NCBI RefSeq assembly: GCF_028550435.1
Contig: NZ_JAQQKV010000002.1
Location: 558,001 to 622,000, forward strand
Length of the DNA: 64,000 bases
Direction of reading: 5' to 3'
DNA from: Asticcacaulis machinosus
GTDB lineage: Bacteria; Pseudomonadota; Alphaproteobacteria; Caulobacterales; Caulobacteraceae
Below the pieces are notes generated by a model. The model worked only from the letters and a program-made list of their open reading frames with translations, made no database searches and had not been told where the DNA came from. The position numbers and the translations under genes are program-made. Each line of letters opens with the position of its first letter. Positions within the stretch are counted from its first letter, which is position 1. Positions 27,193 to 35,300 of the stretch are shown here, one piece after another.

Positions 27193-28470
27193 ATGCTTAA
27201 TATCCGCAGTATTCCGCTAAAATACCGCCTGCCCCTTATTCATGGCGGCATTCTGGGACTGGCGCGCCTAAAATCCGGTGCATGGCGCAAAGCCTCCGAC
27301 AGCGATACGCCCATTTCGGGCCCGCTACTGGTTTCAGGGTTCCTCACCGAATCCTCCGGCATTGCCCGCGGTGGACACCTCTCGCTGAAAGGTTTTCAGG
27401 TTGCCGGATACACGCCGGTTGTCCATGATCTGCGCCCCGGTTTCCGGCATTTCATCGACGGCAAGGCCCGCCTGCCGGAGATCGCCGACGGCGGAGTATG
27501 GTATATTCATGCCAATTCGCCGGAAGTCATGGTCGCCTTGCTGGCCCATTCGCCGGATCAGTGGGCCAGCCGCTACCGCATCGCTTACTGGGCGTGGGAA
27601 ACACCCAAAGCGCCGGATTACTGGGTGTGGACAGCGGATTATCTGCATGAAATCTGGGTGCCGAGCGTCTTTGTGCGTGACGGTGTGGCGCGCGCTTTTG
27701 AGGCCGCCAACCGTCCGGATCTGACGCCGCGCCTGCGGGTCATGCCGCACCCGATGTTCGATGTTAATCAGGCGCGCCCTGATCGCACCCGTTTTGGGTT
27801 AAGCCATGACCGTGTTGAGTTTCTGTGCCTGTTTGACGCCAAATCTTCCTCGGCCCGCAAGAACCCGTGGGCAGTACTCGATGCGTGGCTCAAGGCCTTT
27901 CCAGTGTCCAGTGACAACGCCCGCCTGACCTTGAAAGTTCAAGACTTAAGCCGCGACCCCGATATTGCCGCCCGTCTTGACACCTATATGTCAGGCCGTG
28001 ACGATATCCGCTTTTTCACCGAGCGCCTGAGCGATACCGATATCAATAATTTCATGGCCTCATTCGATGCCCTGATATCCCTGCATCGGGCCGAAGGGTT
28101 TGGGCTGACCTTGGCCGAGGCCATGACCTTAGGCGTCAGCGTCATCGCCACCGGCTGGTCCGGCAATGTCGATTTCATGGATGACAATTCGGCCTATATG
28201 ATCCCGTCGCAACTGATCGACATCAAAGACCCGACCGGCACCTATGAGCCGTTCCGACCGTTCTGGATCGCGCGCGACCGTGAACAGATCTGGGCCGACC
28301 CGGACGTTTCCGCCGCCGCCGAGGCCATACTGAGCGTCACCAATGACCCTGAATTACGGACACGCAAAGCGGCGGCCGCCAAGGCCCGTATCACAGCCGT
28401 CAATGATGCCTGGACGGCCAAAGCCTTGGGCAGCCTGCCCTTTAATGACTGGTTAAGCCGTAAATCCTAA
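27193..28470 (+). CDS. Glycosyltransferase family 4 (group 1)
   Basis: A 425-residue protein with a GT-B fold. The C-terminal half shows the retaining-GT signature HRAEGFGLTLAEAM (the E-x7-E motif) and GVSVIATGWSGNVDFM. The N-terminal acceptor half is divergent (GFLTESSGIARGGHLSLKGF). No membrane helix. Substrate unknown; capsule, holdfast or LPS decoration is possible. The 3' end overlaps dapB by 18 bp in convergent orientation. Confidence 0.85.
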   Translation: MLNIRSIPLKYRLPLIHGGILGLARLKSGAWRKASDSDTPISGPLLVSGFLTESSGIARGGHLSLKGFQVAGYTPVVHDLRPGFRHFIDGKARLPEIADGGVWYIHANSPEVMVALLAHSPDQWASRYRIAYWAWETPKAPDYWVWTADYLHEIWVPSVFVRDGVARAFEAANRPDLTPRLRVMPHPMFDVNQARPDRTRFGLSHDRVEFLCLFDAKSSSARKNPWAVLDAWLKAFPVSSDNARLTLKVQDLSRDPDIAARLDTYMSGRDDIRFFTERLSDTDINNFMASFDALISLHRAEGFGLTLAEAMTLGVSVIATGWSGNVDFMDDNSAYMIPSQLIDIKDPTGTYEPFRPFWIARDREQIWADPDVSAAAEAILSVTNDPELRTRKAAAAKARITAVNDAWTAKALGSLPFNDWLSRKS

Positions 28471-29211
28471 CACGTCCTGCATGTCGTAGGCCCCGGCAGG
28501 CTTACCGACTGCCCACAAAGCGGCTTCAATAGCACCACGGGCGAACAGGGTACGGTCACGCGCAGAGTGCGACAGGGTGATGATCTCGTCTTCGGATGCG
28601 AACAGCACGCTGTGTTCCCCGATGATACCGCCGCCACGGATGACGCTGAAACCAATCGTGCCGTCTACGCGCTGACCGGTCAGGCCGTCGCGGGCGGCAA
28701 CCTTGGCTTCGCCCAGATCGACCTCACGGCCAATGGCTGCCGCCTGCCCCAGCATCAGGGCGGTGCCGGACGGCGCATCGACCTTACGCTTATGGTGGGC
28801 CTCAAGGACTTCGATGTCCCAGTCTTCGGCGGGCAGCTTGGCCGCCGCCTGTTTGACCAGCCCCATCAGCATGTTGACGCCGAGCGAGAAATTACCGGCG
28901 CGCACAATGGTCACCCGATCGGTCAGGGTTTTCAGCGACTGCTCTTCGGCGGGCATCCAGCCGGTCGAACCGATGATGTGGGCCAAAGCTTTGCCGCGTT
29001 TTTCACCTTCATCGGCACAAGCATGGGCAATATCAATGCTGGCATAGGGGGTGGTGAAATCGATGACCACATCCGCACCCGACAGATCAATGACATCGCC
29101 CTTATCAAAGGCCAGCGCGACCTCAAACCCGCGCTCATTCAGCACCTTAAGCACGGCCTGCCCCATGCGCCCGCGCGCACCGGCCACAGCAAAACGAAGG
29201 GATTGGGTCAT
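28453..29211 (-). CDS. dapB: 4-hydroxy-tetrahydrodipicolinate reductase
   Basis: A 252-residue NAD(P)H-dependent reductase of lysine and meso-diaminopimelate synthesis. The nucleotide motif is AVAGARGRMGQAV; the active-site signature is EAHHKRKVDAPSGTA, with the His pair and catalytic Lys. The start at 29211 is chosen because GGAGG lies 7 bp upstream; the longer reading frame has no support. Convergent with and overlapping the glycosyltransferase. Confidence 0.96.
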   Translation of the reverse strand: MTQSLRFAVAGARGRMGQAVLKVLNERGFEVALAFDKGDVIDLSGADVVIDFTTPYASIDIAHACADEGEKRGKALAHIIGSTGWMPAEEQSLKTLTDRVTIVRAGNFSLGVNMLMGLVKQAAAKLPAEDWDIEVLEAHHKRKVDAPSGTALMLGQAAAIGREVDLGEAKVAARDGLTGQRVDGTIGFSVIRGGGIIGEHSVLFASEDEIITLSHSARDRTLFARGAIEAALWAVGKPAGAYDMQDVLGFTA

Positions 29212-29233
29212 GGGAGCACCTCCAGAATTAAAG

Positions 29234-29392
29234 AACCTCCCCTGTTGCAGGGGAGGGTGGCAGCCCAAATTTATTTGGGATGACGGGTGGGGTAACTATA
29301 CAGGTGGCAGGAAACTGTACAGGCAGTAATTTACCCCCTCTTTCATTTGATGTCATGACATCAAATGAAAGCTCCCCCTCCAAGAGGGGGAG
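29234..29392. repeat. Composite palindromic intergenic repeat, copy 4
   Basis: The left half (CTCCCC...GGGGAGGG, TGGCAGCCC, TGACGGGTGGGGTA) matches copy 3. The right half (TTACCCCCTC, then CTCCCCCTCC...GAGGGGGAG) is interrupted by a 32-bp palindrome at 29340-29371. It separates dapB and dnaJ. Confidence 0.75.
29340..29371. repeat. Perfect 32-bp palindrome
   Basis: CTTTCATTTGATGTCA joined directly to its exact reverse complement, inside repeat copy 4. The arm resembles the arm of the hairpin at 46344-46380 (CTTTCATCTG). Confidence 0.8.
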
Positions 29393-29402
29393 TTCTTAAG
29401 TC

Positions 29403-30566
29403 TTATTGAGCCGCCGCACCCGTGATGTCTTCCCAGAAACGCTTAGCCTTTTTCATAAAGCCCTGACTTTGGGCATTTTGCTCTTCTTCGGCCAAGGTCG
29501 CAAACTCGCGCATCAGCTCCTTCTGGCGGGCATTAAGACGGGTCGGGGTCTCAACAAACAGTTCCACCAGCAGATCGCCTTTTTGACGGCCATTGAGGGC
29601 GGGCATACCCTTGCCCTTGATCTTGACCTTATGGCCGGTCTGCGCGCCTTCGGGGATAGCGACCTCAAGCTTGCACTGGCCATCGCAACCGGCCCCGCCC
29701 ATCAGGCACGGTACTTCGATATTGCCGCCCAGAACCGCCGTCGCCATCGCCACCGGGATGGAACAATGCAGATCAAGGCCATCGCGTTCAAACAGGTCGT
29801 GCTCGGCCACGCTCAGGAAGATATAGAGATCGCCCTTGGGCCCACCGCGCGTCCCCGCCTGACCTTCGCCGGTAAGGCGGATACGCGCGCCATCATCAAC
29901 ACCGGCCGGGATGCGAACATTGAGCTTACGGTCGGCACGCACCTGACCATGACCGCGGCAGTTGGTGCAAGGGTCCTTAATGACCTGCCCCTGACCGTTA
30001 CAGGTCGGGCAGGTGCGTTCCACCGCAAAGAAACCATTGGTCGAGCGCACACGGCCCTGACCACCGCAGGTATGACAGGTCTGGGGCTTTGAGCCGGCCT
30101 TGGCACCCGTACCATCGCAGACTTCACAGGTCAGCGTCGTCGGCACATTAATTTCAACATCCGCGCCAGTATAGGCTTGTTCTAATGAAATTTCGTAGTC
30201 AAAGCGTACATCGGAACCGCGCTGTGGCCCTTGGGGACGACGCCCGCCGCCACCAAAAATATCGCCGAACATTTCCGAGAAAATGTCTTCGACATTGTCA
30301 AAGCCAGCGCCTGCGCGTCCACCACCGAACCCGCCGTTTTGGCCATTTACCCCGGCATGGCCATAACGATCATAGGCCGCGCGCTTATTAGCATCCGATA
30401 GCACCGAATAGGCTTCGTTGACTTCCTTGAAGCGGCCCTCGGCATCGCCATCACCCTGATTGCGGTCAGGATGGTGCTCCATAGCCTTTTTACGAAAGGC
30501 CGATTTCAGCGCCGCTTCGTCCGCATCGCGCGCAACGCCCAGAACTTCGTAATAATCACGCGCCAT
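29403..30566 (-). CDS. dnaJ: Chaperone protein DnaJ
   Basis: A 387-residue type I J-protein that delivers clients to DnaK and stimulates its ATPase. The J-domain has HPD in MEHHPDRNQGD, then a Gly-rich linker (GFGGGRAGAGF). A zinc domain follows with four CxxCxGxG-like repeats (CEVCDGTG, CHTCGGQG, CPTCNGQG, CTNCRGHG), then the C-terminal substrate domains. It lies 150 bp downstream of dnaK with a terminator in the gap, so read-through is partial or it has its own promoter. Confidence 0.97.
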   Translation of the reverse strand: MARDYYEVLGVARDADEAALKSAFRKKAMEHHPDRNQGDGDAEGRFKEVNEAYSVLSDANKRAAYDRYGHAGVNGQNGGFGGGRAGAGFDNVEDIFSEMFGDIFGGGGRRPQGPQRGSDVRFDYEISLEQAYTGADVEINVPTTLTCEVCDGTGAKAGSKPQTCHTCGGQGRVRSTNGFFAVERTCPTCNGQGQVIKDPCTNCRGHGQVRADRKLNVRIPAGVDDGARIRLTGEGQAGTRGGPKGDLYIFLSVAEHDLFERDGLDLHCSIPVAMATAVLGGNIEVPCLMGGAGCDGQCKLEVAIPEGAQTGHKVKIKGKGMPALNGRQKGDLLVELFVETPTRLNARQKELMREFATLAEEEQNAQSQGFMKKAKRFWEDITGAAAQ

Positions 30567-30660
30567 GTGAGGACGTGTCCTTTGATTTCATCTTAAAAAC
30601 ATCTCTGCAAAAGTCGTACCCAACCGCAGACTCACAGAGAGCTTAAATCCGCACTACTCA

Positions 30661-30697
30661 TAAAAAAGGGGAGTCTTCGGATTCCAAAGACTCCCCC
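30661..30697 (-). terminator. Terminator between dnaK and dnaJ
   Basis: On the minus strand, a 10-bp stem (GGGGAGTCTT / AAGACTCCCC) with a nine-base loop followed by six T residues, 20 bp after the dnaK stop. Confidence 0.85.
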
Positions 30698-30716
30698 TGT
30701 TTAGGTAAACGCCGGC

Positions 30717-32618
30717 TTAGGCGCTTTTCTTGTCGTCGCCGTCGACTTCTTCAAAGTCGGCATCGACCACACCATCATCATCCTTAGCGGCATCTTCGGC
30801 GTCTTCGCCAGAGCCTTGCGCGGCATACATGGCTTCACCCAGCTTCATGGATGCCGTCAGAAGCGCCTGATGCTTGGCCTTGATGTCTTCGACATCTTCA
30901 CCGTCCTTGGCTGCCTTCAGGTCAGACAGGGCGGTTTCGATCGCCGCCTTGTCGTCGGCACCGATCTTGGTGCCGAAGTCCTTGACAGCCTTTTCGGTCG
31001 AATGGATCAGGGCATCGGCCTGATTACGGGCTTCGATCAGGGCCTTACGCTTTTCATCCTCAGCCTTGTTGGCTTCGGCATCCTTGACCATTTGTTCGAT
31101 ATCGGCATCCGACAGACCGCCATTGGCCTGAATACGGATCGAGTGCTCTTTGTTGGTCGCCTTGTCCTTGGCGTGAACCTGCACGATGCCGTTGGCGTCG
31201 ATGTCAAAGGTCACTTCGATCTGCGGCACGCCGCGCGGTGCGGGCGGGATACCAACGAGGTCGAACTGGCCCAGCAGCTTGTTATCAGCCGCCATCGGGC
31301 GCTCGCCCTGGAAGCAGCGGATCGTCACAGCCGACTGATTGTCATCAGCGGTCGAGAAGGTCTGAGACTTCTTGGTAGGGATGGTGGTGTTGCGCTCGAT
31401 CAGCGGGGTGAACACGCCACCCAAGGTCTCAATACCGAGCGTCAGCGGGGTCACATCGAGCAGCAGCACGTCCTTGACGTCGCCCTGCAGAACGCCAGCC
31501 TGAATAGCGGCACCTAGGGCCACGACTTCGTCCGGGTTCACACCCTTGTGCGGCTCACGACCGAACAGGTTTTTCACGGCCTCAGCCACTTTCGGCATAC
31601 GGGTCATACCGCCGACAAGGACAACTTCGTCGATGTCAGACGCCTTAAGACCCGCATCCTTCATGGCTTGCTGGCACGGCGCGATGGTCTTCTGGATCAG
31701 ATCTTCGACCAGGGATTCCAGCTTGGCGCGGGTCAGCTTGAGGTTCAGGTGCAGCGGGCCTGAGGCATTCATCGAAATGAACGGCAGGTTCAGGTCGTAT
31801 TGCGCGACCGTCGACAGCTCCTTCTTAGCCTTTTCCGCCTCTTCTTTCAGGCGTTGCAGGGCCAGCTTGTCGGAGCGCAGATCGACGCCGTTTTCCTTTT
31901 TGAATTCGTCAGCCAGATAGTCAACGACACGCATGTCGAAGTCTTCACCACCGAGGAAGGTGTCGCCATTGGTCGACTTCACTTCGAACACACCGTCACC
32001 GATCTCAAGGATGGACACGTCGAAGGTGCCGCCGCCGAGGTCGTAAACTGCGATCTTCTTGTTGTGGTCTTTGTCGAGGCCGTAAGCCAGAGCGGCGGCC
32101 GTCGGCTCGTTGATGATGCGCAGAACCTCTAAGCCCGCGATCTTGCCGGCGTCCTTGGTGGCCTGACGCTGGGCGTCGTTAAAGTAAGCCGGAACCGTGA
32201 TGACGGCTTGCGTCACCGTTTCACCCAGATAGGCTTCGGCATCTTCCTTAAGCTTCATCAGGGTGAAGGCGGAAATCTGCTGAGGCGAATAGTCCTTGCC
32301 GTGGGCCTTGACCCAGGCGTCGCCGCTGGGGCCCTTGGAGATTTCGTAGGGCACCATGCCCTTGTCCTTCTCGACCATAGGGTCGTTGCTCTTGCGGCCA
32401 ATCAGGCGCTTAATGGCAAAGAAGGTGTTTGAAGGGTTGGTGACAGCCTGACGCTTAGCCGGCTGACCGACCAGACGCTCGCCGTCGTCCATAAGGGCAA
32501 CAACGGACGGGGTCGTGCGCACACCTTCGGCGTTCTCAATAACCTTGGGATTCTTGCCATCCATTACGGCCACGCACGAATTGGTGGTGCCGAGGTCAAT
32601 ACCGATGATCTTGCTCAT
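30717..32618 (-). CDS. dnaK: Chaperone protein DnaK
   Basis: A 633-residue Hsp70. Phosphate-1 loop [15 protein letters not shown] at the N-terminus, [25 protein letters not shown], then the substrate-binding domain ([14 protein letters not shown]) and an acidic tail ending [11 protein letters not shown]. Standard length. The 391-bp region upstream holds a proposed sigma-32 promoter. Confidence 0.98.
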   Translation of the reverse strand: MSKIIGIDLGTTNSCVAVMDGKNPKVIENAEGVRTTPSVVALMDDGERLVGQPAKRQAVTNPSNTFFAIKRLIGRKSNDPMVEKDKGMVPYEISKGPSGDAWVKAHGKDYSPQQISAFTLMKLKEDAEAYLGETVTQAVITVPAYFNDAQRQATKDAGKIAGLEVLRIINEPTAAALAYGLDKDHNKKIAVYDLGGGTFDVSILEIGDGVFEVKSTNGDTFLGGEDFDMRVVDYLADEFKKENGVDLRSDKLALQRLKEEAEKAKKELSTVAQYDLNLPFISMNASGPLHLNLKLTRAKLESLVEDLIQKTIAPCQQAMKDAGLKASDIDEVVLVGGMTRMPKVAEAVKNLFGREPHKGVNPDEVVALGAAIQAGVLQGDVKDVLLLDVTPLTLGIETLGGVFTPLIERNTTIPTKKSQTFSTADDNQSAVTIRCFQGERPMAADNKLLGQFDLVGIPPAPRGVPQIEVTFDIDANGIVQVHAKDKATNKEHSIRIQANGGLSDADIEQMVKDAEANKAEDEKRKALIEARNQADALIHSTEKAVKDFGTKIGADDKAAIETALSDLKAAKDGEDVEDIKAKHQALLTASMKLGEAMYAAQGSGEDAEDAAKDDDGVVDADFEEVDGDDKKSA

Positions 32619-32750
32619 GAGGTTTAAGTCTACTCCGTTATGGCGAATGGGTTTATCGAGCCTTATGCGTTAAGCGCTGCGAATGTCCATCCCCGAAAAG
32701 CTGAAATTGAGGATTTTTTTCAAGAGGTGTCTCCTGAAAACCTAAAGCCG

Positions 32751-32778
32751 ATATGGGAACACTCATAGGATGCGCAAG
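32751..32778 (-). promoter_or_regulatory. Candidate sigma-32 promoter for dnaK
   Basis: Read on the minus strand: CTTGCG, 14 bases, then TCCCATAT, matching the heat-shock pattern CTTGnn-N14-CCCATnT. It would give a leader of roughly 125 nt before the dnaK ATG. The rest of the 32619-33009 gap is AT-rich near 32900 and shows no RNA gene I can recognise. Confidence 0.5.
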
Positions 32779-33009
32779 GCCTATAGTCACAAATTTCTTA
32801 CGGTCTTTATCGCTGTCGATCGAGCCTAACGGCCCATAGATATGAACCCTCAGCCGTTACACAAGAGGTTGCGCTTGGGGCGCCACCACGTCAAAATAGG
32901 TTAATAAAAATATAATAAAAATATAAGACGATCAGCCTTGCGCCCGTTTACCATACCGCTTTTTTATAAAAATCGTGCCAGATCGTGCCCAAACTATTGG
33001 AGAGTCACA

Positions 33010-33945
33010 ATGTCCCCCGTGCTTAACCTAACGCGCCCAGAGGGCTCAGAACCCGAAGATTTTCACTTAAGCCGTCGCGGTTTGGCAGGACTATTCTTTG
33101 CGGGCTATGCGCTGGCGACCGGGCCTGTGCATGCTCAGGCCATTACGACGCCCACAGAAGGTCTGTTTACCCAGAGCCTGAAAATCAAAACCCTTCGTCC
33201 CGAAGGCAAGTACGAAATCCCGCTTTATATTGCCATGCCGGAAAAGGCCAAAAACCGTCCGGTGATCATTGTCGTCTCCGAAGTGTTCGGGGTTCATGAC
33301 TATATCCGCGATATCTGCCGTCGTCTGGCCCACAAAGGTTATGTGGCCGTGGCCCCTGATTTCTTTGCCCGTAAGGGTAATGCCGCGGCGGTCACGGATT
33401 TTGAAAAGATCAAGGATCTGGTTGAACCGGCCACCAACCGTCAGGTCATTGATGATATCACCGCCACCCTGAACTGGCTCAAGACCGATCCGGATCTGGG
33501 GCAAAAGCGTCCGGTCTTTGGCAAAAAGAACTTTGCCGATATGGCCCGTGTCGGCGTCACCGGCTTCTGCTGGGGTGGGGCGGTGACGTGGATGGCGGCA
33601 GCCAATATCCCCGACGTTAAGGCGGGCGTGGCCTGGTACGGCCGCCTGCAACGCCCGCCGGTCGATCAGTTCTTAGGCCGTGAAGACCGCAAATGGCCGA
33701 TCGATGTCGTACCTGCCCTGACCAAGCCGGTGCTCGGGCTTTATGCGTCGGATGACGCCGGCATTCCGCAGACCGATGTCGATAAGATGAACGCCGCGCT
33801 CAAGGCGGCTGATAAACCGTCGCATATTATTGTCTACCCTAATACCAAGCACGCCTTCCATGCCGATTATCGCCCCAGCTATTCTGAGGCCGCCGCCAAA
33901 CAGGGCTGGGAAGAGTTGCTAAAATGGTTCGATAAGCATCTTTGA
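33010..33945 (+). CDS. Tat-exported dienelactone hydrolase family protein
   Basis: A 311-residue alpha/beta hydrolase. The N-terminus has a twin-arginine motif (LSRRGLAGLFFAG) and a cleavage region VHAQA, so it is likely exported folded to the periplasm. The catalytic Cys-Asp-His triad is visible as GVTGFCWGGA, YASDDAG and NTKHAFHADY. ATG 33010 has GGAGAG 5 bp upstream; a TTG at 32938 is not favoured. True substrate unknown; many members act on esters other than dienelactone. Confidence 0.88.
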   Translation: MSPVLNLTRPEGSEPEDFHLSRRGLAGLFFAGYALATGPVHAQAITTPTEGLFTQSLKIKTLRPEGKYEIPLYIAMPEKAKNRPVIIVVSEVFGVHDYIRDICRRLAHKGYVAVAPDFFARKGNAAAVTDFEKIKDLVEPATNRQVIDDITATLNWLKTDPDLGQKRPVFGKKNFADMARVGVTGFCWGGAVTWMAAANIPDVKAGVAWYGRLQRPPVDQFLGREDRKWPIDVVPALTKPVLGLYASDDAGIPQTDVDKMNAALKAADKPSHIIVYPNTKHAFHADYRPSYSEAAAKQGWEELLKWFDKHL

Positions 33946-33961
33946 TATATTTTTGACTAAA

Positions 33962-33980
33962 CCCCTTTACGTATAAGGGG
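33962..33980 (+). repeat. Small hairpin ahead of the 33987 terminator
   Basis: CCCCTT / AAGGGG with a seven-base loop, 17 bp after the hydrolase stop. Confidence 0.4.
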
Positions 33981-33986
33981 AAATTT

Positions 33987-34030
33987 ATTGCCGCCAGACC
34001 ACCTCCCGGCTAGTCTGGCGGCAATTTTAT
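33987..34030 (+). terminator. Terminator after the hydrolase gene
   Basis: A perfect 13-bp stem (ATTGCCGCCAGAC / GTCTGGCGGCAAT), 13-base loop, followed by TTTAT. Confidence 0.85.
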
Positions 34031-34063
34031 ATGTGCATTCCGTTTGGGGATTGGGGGAAGTGC

Positions 34064-35086
34064 ATGGCCGGAGCTGTATCAGAGGCCGCGATACCAAAAA
34101 CTACCGGTAACGCGCGCCTTGCGGGCATCGATCTGTTTCGATTCATCGCTTTTGTGGCCGTTCTTGTCATCCATACGGTGCCTCAAACCGCCGGCCTGAT
34201 AGAGGCCAATAGTCTGGCATGGCACGCCGCCAGATTTGCCGTGCCGTTTTACTTTATCGTCAGCGGCTATTTTTTCTGCCGGTTCAGCGGCACCGCCTTT
34301 GAGGGTATCAAAAAAGTCGTCTTCAGGATTATGCCGGTCTATTTTATCTGGCTCCTGATCTACACGGTTTTTTTCCCGGAAAGCTGGGGTTGGCTTACAC
34401 AAGCCTACAGGGTCGCTGAATATCTGATCAGTGGTGGCCCTGTCGGCTATCATTTGTGGTTTCTGCCAACCCTGGCTTGTGGCCTTGTGGTTTACCTCGT
34501 GCTGCGCCGTTATGGCTTCAAAGTCATGTTTGCTGTGGCTGTCGTTTTGTTTGCGTTGGGCCTGATCTTCGGGCCGTATCGGGAAATGCTGGGCCTGCCC
34601 CACATTCGTTTCAAGGGCTTTCATTGGTATACGCGCAACGGCCCTTTCTTCAGTTTCTTTTTTGTTGTGGCCGGGGCCTATATAGCAACCTTAAAATTCC
34701 GCATCACCCTTCAAGCCGCTGCGGCTCTGACCGCCCTCGGCCTCGGCCTTCAGATACTGGAAAGCTATCTTTTGTGGCGGTTCGCCGACGGTGCATTTTT
34801 ATCGACAGATTTTACCGTCGGCACAGCCCTGTTTGGTCTTGGCATCTTCTTCTTGGCTCTGAACTGGCCTGGGCACCTGACTCATCCGTGGCTATTGCAT
34901 ATGGGTCGGCTTAACCTGTGGATGTACTGCATCCATATGGCCTTTGTCCAAATATTGCGGCTATGGTTTGACGTCAATGTTCCGGCACAAATGGCTATGG
35001 TCTTTGTTGGCGCCCTTAGCCTGACCATCGCCAGTGCTTATCTGGCCGAACGCGCGCGCGTCATACCCCGGTCGATGATATATTAG
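34064..35086 (+). CDS. Acyltransferase family 3 membrane protein
   Basis: A 340-residue protein with about ten transmembrane helices. It opens with the family signature RLAGIDLFRFIAFVAVLVIH, the catalytic-region His lying in VIHTVPQ. Such proteins O-acetylate or O-acylate surface polysaccharides. ATG 34064 is chosen because GGGGGAAG lies just upstream; ATG 34031 sits against the preceding terminator. Target glycan unknown. No glycan cluster is adjacent. Confidence 0.85.
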   Translation: MAGAVSEAAIPKTTGNARLAGIDLFRFIAFVAVLVIHTVPQTAGLIEANSLAWHAARFAVPFYFIVSGYFFCRFSGTAFEGIKKVVFRIMPVYFIWLLIYTVFFPESWGWLTQAYRVAEYLISGGPVGYHLWFLPTLACGLVVYLVLRRYGFKVMFAVAVVLFALGLIFGPYREMLGLPHIRFKGFHWYTRNGPFFSFFFVVAGAYIATLKFRITLQAAAALTALGLGLQILESYLLWRFADGAFLSTDFTVGTALFGLGIFFLALNWPGHLTHPWLLHMGRLNLWMYCIHMAFVQILRLWFDVNVPAQMAMVFVGALSLTIASAYLAERARVIPRSMIY

Positions 35087-35227
35087 CCAAGCCCTATACT
35101 TACCAAGACTTGACTCTTCCGCTCAAAACGCGCAAAAGGCCCGTCCAATTGGCGCCCTTCGCGCTTTTGACAACAAACCTTCGCCATCATGACCCCGGCA
35201 TTGTGACCGGACAGGGATGGGAGGGAT

Positions 35228-35261
35228 CCCCGACAACGCGTGGCGTTCTCGGGGTCTTTTT
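35228..35261 (+). terminator. Terminator in the ffh leader
   Basis: CCCCGA / TCGGGG plus AACGC / GCGTT with one mismatch and a GTG loop, followed by TCTTTTT, 40 bp before ffh. A GACCCCG about 60 bases upstream could pair alternatively with the CGGGGTC of the 3' arm. Confidence 0.8.
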
Positions 35262-35300
35262 GTTGTTCAAAATCGCGGGCTCCAGATATGAGGATTTTTG

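Noticed and set aside
32619-33009. 6S RNA or another non-coding RNA gene upstream of dnaK
   Set aside because: I could not match the conserved closing stem and bubble of 6S RNA; only the promoter-like site stands out.
35087-35297. SRP (4.5S) RNA upstream of ffh
   Set aside because: The conserved GGAAGCAGCC-type loop is absent; only a terminator structure is seen.
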